NCBI RefSeq assembly: GCF_030718085.1
Contig: NZ_JAVAJF010000001.1
Span: forward strand, 1,922,001 to 1,986,000
DNA: 64,000 nucleotides
Source of the DNA: Marinobacter sp. MDS2
GTDB lineage: Bacteria; Pseudomonadota; Gammaproteobacteria; Pseudomonadales; Oleiphilaceae
Direction: 5' to 3'
The position numbers and the translations under genes are program-made. This document shows positions 61,687 to 64,000 of this stretch, piece after piece. The notes beneath the pieces are model-generated. The model ran no database searches, was not told the origin of the DNA, and was given only the letters and a program-made list of their open reading frames with translations. Numbering within the stretch: position 1 is the stretch's first letter; each line of letters opens with the position of its first letter.

Positions 61687-63141
61687 ATGACTACGGCACA
61701 GCATACCGTCGAGAAAATCGGCGGTACCTCCATGAGCAATTACGAGGCCGTGCGCGACAATATCATTATTGGTAATCGCGATGAGGCGGACCTCTACCAG
61801 CGGATCTTCGTGGTTTCAGCCTACGGTGGCGTCACTAACGAACTGCTGGAACACAAGAAAACCGGCGAGCCGGGCGTTTACGCCCTGTTTGCCGATGCAG
61901 AATCCGATTGGGCGTGGGGCGACGACCTGACCACCCTGATCAAGCTGCTGACCGACATCAACGGCGACCTGTTTGCCGACCCGATGCTGAAACAGCAGGC
62001 CGACCAGTTTATTACCGACCGCATTGAGGGGGTTCGGGGTTGCCTGATCGATCTTCAGCGGCTGTGTTCCTACGGTCAATTCCAACTGGAAGAACACCTG
62101 CTGACGGTACGGGAAATGCTGGCGGGTATCGGCGAGGCCCACAGTGCCTTCAACACCGCGTTGAAACTTCAACAAGAAGGCATCAACGCCCGCTTTGTGG
62201 ATCTGACCGGCTGGCGTGACAGCGAGCTGCTTCCGCTCGATGAAAAGCTGCAACAGGCGTTCGATAATGTAGACCTGAGCCGCGAACTGCCGATCGTGAC
62301 CGGTTACGCCCAGTGCAAAGAAGGCCTGATGCGTACCTTCGATCGTGGCTACAGCGAGATGACGTTCAGCCGCATTGCCGTCATGACCAACGCGTGCGAA
62401 GCGATCATCCACAAGGAGTACCACCTGAGCTCTGCGGACCCGAATATCGTCGGCGAAGACAAAGTGGTTCCGCTGGGTCGCACCAACTACGACGTAGCCG
62501 ACCAGCTGGCGAACCTGGGTATGGAAGCGATCCACCCTCGTGCCGGTAAGGGCTTGCGCCAAAACGAGATCCCGCTGCGGGTGATGAACACGTTTGAGCC
62601 AGAGCACACCGGTACGCTGATCACCGGCGATTACGTCAGTGAAAAGCCGCAGGTTGAAATCATTGCCGGTGCCAAGGGTGTTTTTGCCATCGAAGTGTTC
62701 GATCAGGACATGCAAGGTGAGCCGGGCTCTGACCGTGCTTTGCTGGATATCCTGTCCCGCTACAAGGTGCGCTTTATCTCCAAAGACACCAACGCCAATA
62801 CCATTACCCACTACGTGGATACCACGCTTAAGCATGTGAAGCGGGTGGTGAAAGCGATGGAAGAAGCCTTCCCGAATGCTGAGCTGAGCACCCGAAAGGT
62901 GGCTTTGGTTTCCGCCATTGGCAGTGATATGAAAGTGCCGGGAATTCTGGCGCGTTCAGTCAAGTCGCTGGCAGATAAAGGCATCAGCGTACTGGCGATT
63001 CACCAGTGCATGCGTCAGGTGGACATCCAGTTCGTGATCGACGAAGACCACTATGACTCTGCAATCTCGGCGTTGCACGGTGCGCTTATCGAGCCCCACA
63101 ACCACGAGTACGCGATTGTTGCGGCGTCTGAGACGCCCTGA
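61687..63141 (+). CDS. ask: ectoine-specific aspartate kinase Ask_Ect
   Basis: The 484-residue aspartokinase is of the ectoine-linked subgroup. It begins VEKIGGTSMSNYEAVRDNI (the kinase K-x-GGTS motif), has FDRGYSEMTFSRIAVM for ATP and aspartate binding, and two C-terminal ACT domains (about 320-484). It phosphorylates aspartate to feed the pathway; Ask_Ect forms are usually less feedback-inhibited. The start was set at ATG 61687 with AGAGG at 61675-61679; the open frame reaches back into ectB but is not coding there. The gene ends the operon; two hairpins follow. Confidence 0.94.
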   Translation: MTTAQHTVEKIGGTSMSNYEAVRDNIIIGNRDEADLYQRIFVVSAYGGVTNELLEHKKTGEPGVYALFADAESDWAWGDDLTTLIKLLTDINGDLFADPMLKQQADQFITDRIEGVRGCLIDLQRLCSYGQFQLEEHLLTVREMLAGIGEAHSAFNTALKLQQEGINARFVDLTGWRDSELLPLDEKLQQAFDNVDLSRELPIVTGYAQCKEGLMRTFDRGYSEMTFSRIAVMTNACEAIIHKEYHLSSADPNIVGEDKVVPLGRTNYDVADQLANLGMEAIHPRAGKGLRQNEIPLRVMNTFEPEHTGTLITGDYVSEKPQVEIIAGAKGVFAIEVFDQDMQGEPGSDRALLDILSRYKVRFISKDTNANTITHYVDTTLKHVKRVVKAMEEAFPNAELSTRKVALVSAIGSDMKVPGILARSVKSLADKGISVLAIHQCMRQVDIQFVIDEDHYDSAISALHGALIEPHNHEYAIVAASETP

Positions 63142-63143
63142 AA

Positions 63144-63184
63144 ATTACCCGCAGACGAACACGGTCGCTTCGTCTGCGGGTAAT
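63144..63184. terminator. hairpin after ask (16 perfect pairs)
   Basis: Arms 63144-63159 and 63169-63184 pair perfectly over 16 bases with a 9-base loop, three bases after the ask stop codon. No T-run follows on the plus strand, but on the minus strand it follows the tag gene. It may stabilise or end the ect transcript. Confidence 0.6.
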
Positions 63185-63203
63185 GGAGGTTGTCTTGCCT
63201 CCC

Positions 63204-63252
63204 GATCGGACACCCGGTCGGCCGTTTAATAGATGGCCGGGTGTGTCCGATC
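63204..63252. terminator. second hairpin between ask and tag
   Basis: Arms 63204-63213 and 63243-63252 pair perfectly over 10 bases and continue inward with a bulge (GGCC/GGCC). It stands between convergent genes. There is no clear T-run on either strand until TTCTCTGTTTTTCTC at about 63270. Confidence 0.5.
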
Positions 63253-63293
63253 ACCTCTTCCCGAGGTTCCTTCTCTGTTTTTCTCTCCGAAAC

Positions 63294-63878
63294 TTAAAGC
63301 CATAAGGCTTTGCATTCTTGATGCGCTTTGCAGCTAACCAGATGGTCATTGACCATGCCGGTGGCCTGCATGAAGGCGTAGACGATGGTCGGGCCTACAA
63401 AATTGAAACCGGCTTTTTTCAAGGCTTTTGACATAGCTTCCGATTCGGGCGTGGTAACCGGGACTTCTTCAATCGAGCGCCAGTGGTTTTGTATCGGGCG
63501 ATGATTCACGAATTTCCAAAGGAATTTTGAAAACTCTACGCCCTGCTCTTGCAGTGCCAGGTAGGCGCGTGCGTTTCGAATGATGGATTGCACCTTCAGG
63601 CGGTTGCGGACGATACCAGGGTCATTCAGCAGTCGGGCTTGATCCTGTTCGGTGAACTGGGCGATCGTTTCCGGATCAAAGTTGGCGTAAGCCGCCCGGT
63701 AGGAGTCGTGTTTTCGTAAAATGGTTAACCAGCTGAGCCCGGCTTGCTGGCCGTCCAAGCATAACTTCTCAAACAAGGCCTGATCGTCATGCTCGGGTCT
63801 GCCCCAGACCGTATCGTGGTAATGCACGTAGAGCGGGTCTGTGCCGCACCATGGGCATCGCTGCTGAGTGTCCGGCAT
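63294..63878 (-). CDS. tag: DNA-3-methyladenine glycosylase I
   Basis: The 194-residue base-excision enzyme removes 3-methyladenine. The N-terminal zinc-site Cys in CPWCG, YHDTVWGRPEHDD, and FEKLCLDGQQAGLSW (catalytic Glu region) are typical of Tag. The zinc-binding HxxxC near the C-terminus (DHLVSCKAHQECK) is present. The start was set at ATG 63878 with AGGAG just upstream. The upstream gene on the same strand ends 8 bases before it, so the two are probably co-transcribed. Confidence 0.95.
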   Translation of the reverse strand: MPDTQQRCPWCGTDPLYVHYHDTVWGRPEHDDQALFEKLCLDGQQAGLSWLTILRKHDSYRAAYANFDPETIAQFTEQDQARLLNDPGIVRNRLKVQSIIRNARAYLALQEQGVEFSKFLWKFVNHRPIQNHWRSIEEVPVTTPESEAMSKALKKAGFNFVGPTIVYAFMQATGMVNDHLVSCKAHQECKALWL

Positions 63879-63886
63879 GGTTGCTC

Positions 63887-64000
63887 CTAGCGTTTGGCTC
63901 GAATCGTCCGATGGTAGAGTGGGTCCCAAATGGTGTCCAGAGGCTCTGCCGGTGCCAGGTTATAATCCTCCGGTGGTGGCTCCAGCAAGGTAACGGCCGG
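63887..64000 (-). CDS. C-terminal end of a gene upstream of tag (truncated by window)
   Basis: An open frame on the minus strand enters from the right edge and stops at TAG (63887-63889). The 37 visible residues include PPPEDYNLAPAEP and end DTIWDPLYHRTIRAKR. No family is recognisable. The stop overlaps the tag ribosome site region, implying an operon. Confidence 0.5.
   Translation of the reverse strand, partial: PAVTLLEPPPEDYNLAPAEPLDTIWDPLYHRTIRAKR

Noticed and set aside
1..64000. tRNA, rRNA, CRISPR, prophage or transposase genes
   Set aside because: I looked for repeat-spacer arrays, CCA-ended cloverleaf sequences, and integrase or transposase motifs on both strands by eye and found none that I could support.

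Overview
The window is chromosomal DNA of a moderately GC-rich, probably marine gammaproteobacterium. It looks most like Marinobacter or a close relative. The clues are ectoine genes with a dedicated aspartokinase, a monomeric NADP isocitrate dehydrogenase, a Pseudomonas-type ornithine decarboxylase, an OprI-like alanine-zipper lipoprotein and a TRAP-fed 3-hydroxybutyrate pathway. The species call is inference. I found no rRNA, tRNA, CRISPR array, prophage or insertion sequence, and coding density is high on both strands.

Layout. 0-9 kb: hrpB, ornithine decarboxylase, an MFS transporter, a stand-alone ectC and a DUF2868/DUF3482 membrane-GTPase pair. 9-17 kb: a PAS/sigma-54 activator followed by a clear -24/-12 promoter and a complete ketone-body module (dctPQM-type TRAP transporter, D-3-hydroxybutyrate dehydrogenase, acetoacetyl-CoA synthetase). 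17-26 kb: monomeric idh, ybaK, a three-gene exported redox operon (cytochrome c lipoprotein, Tat-type lactone oxidase, Tat-type PLP enzyme), a diguanylate cyclase and a beta-lactamase-fold hydrolase. 26-33 kb: an unknown lipoprotein, a large hybrid histidine kinase with a membrane protein and a single-domain receiver, then a stretch of non-coding DNA with a possible attenuator leader and a possible small RNA. 33-44 kb: a DEDD exonuclease, queC-queE, an AraC regulator, a hydrolase, a secreted ExeM-like nuclease with a BrxR/CapW-like WYL regulator, and two MFS systems. 43.6-49 kb: an envelope block (two L,D-transpeptidases flanking an Lpp/OprI-type lipoprotein, a K+/H+ antiporter, NDH-2).

49.3-57.7 kb is the most interesting part. 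An ECF sigma factor with a zinc-binding (ZAS) anti-sigma factor sits among four transcription units: a DUF547 protein, a cysteine-rich cytochrome c with a DUF6969 gene, a TVP38-disulfide reductase fusion, and a radical SAM enzyme. Each of the four starts just downstream of the same bipartite element, TGTAACA, with exactly 17 bases between TGTAAC and GTC. This looks like a local ECF regulon for exported thiol, metal or redox chemistry.

57.7-64 kb: two tandem long hairpins, a sodium:solute symporter, and the ectoine operon ectA-ectB-ask. Its ectC is missing from the usual place; the only ectC in the window is about 54 kb away on the other strand. The window ends with tag (3-methyladenine glycosylase) and the tail of another gene. 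Long intergenic hairpins with differing stems recur at 0.2, 17.0 and 57.7-57.9 kb.
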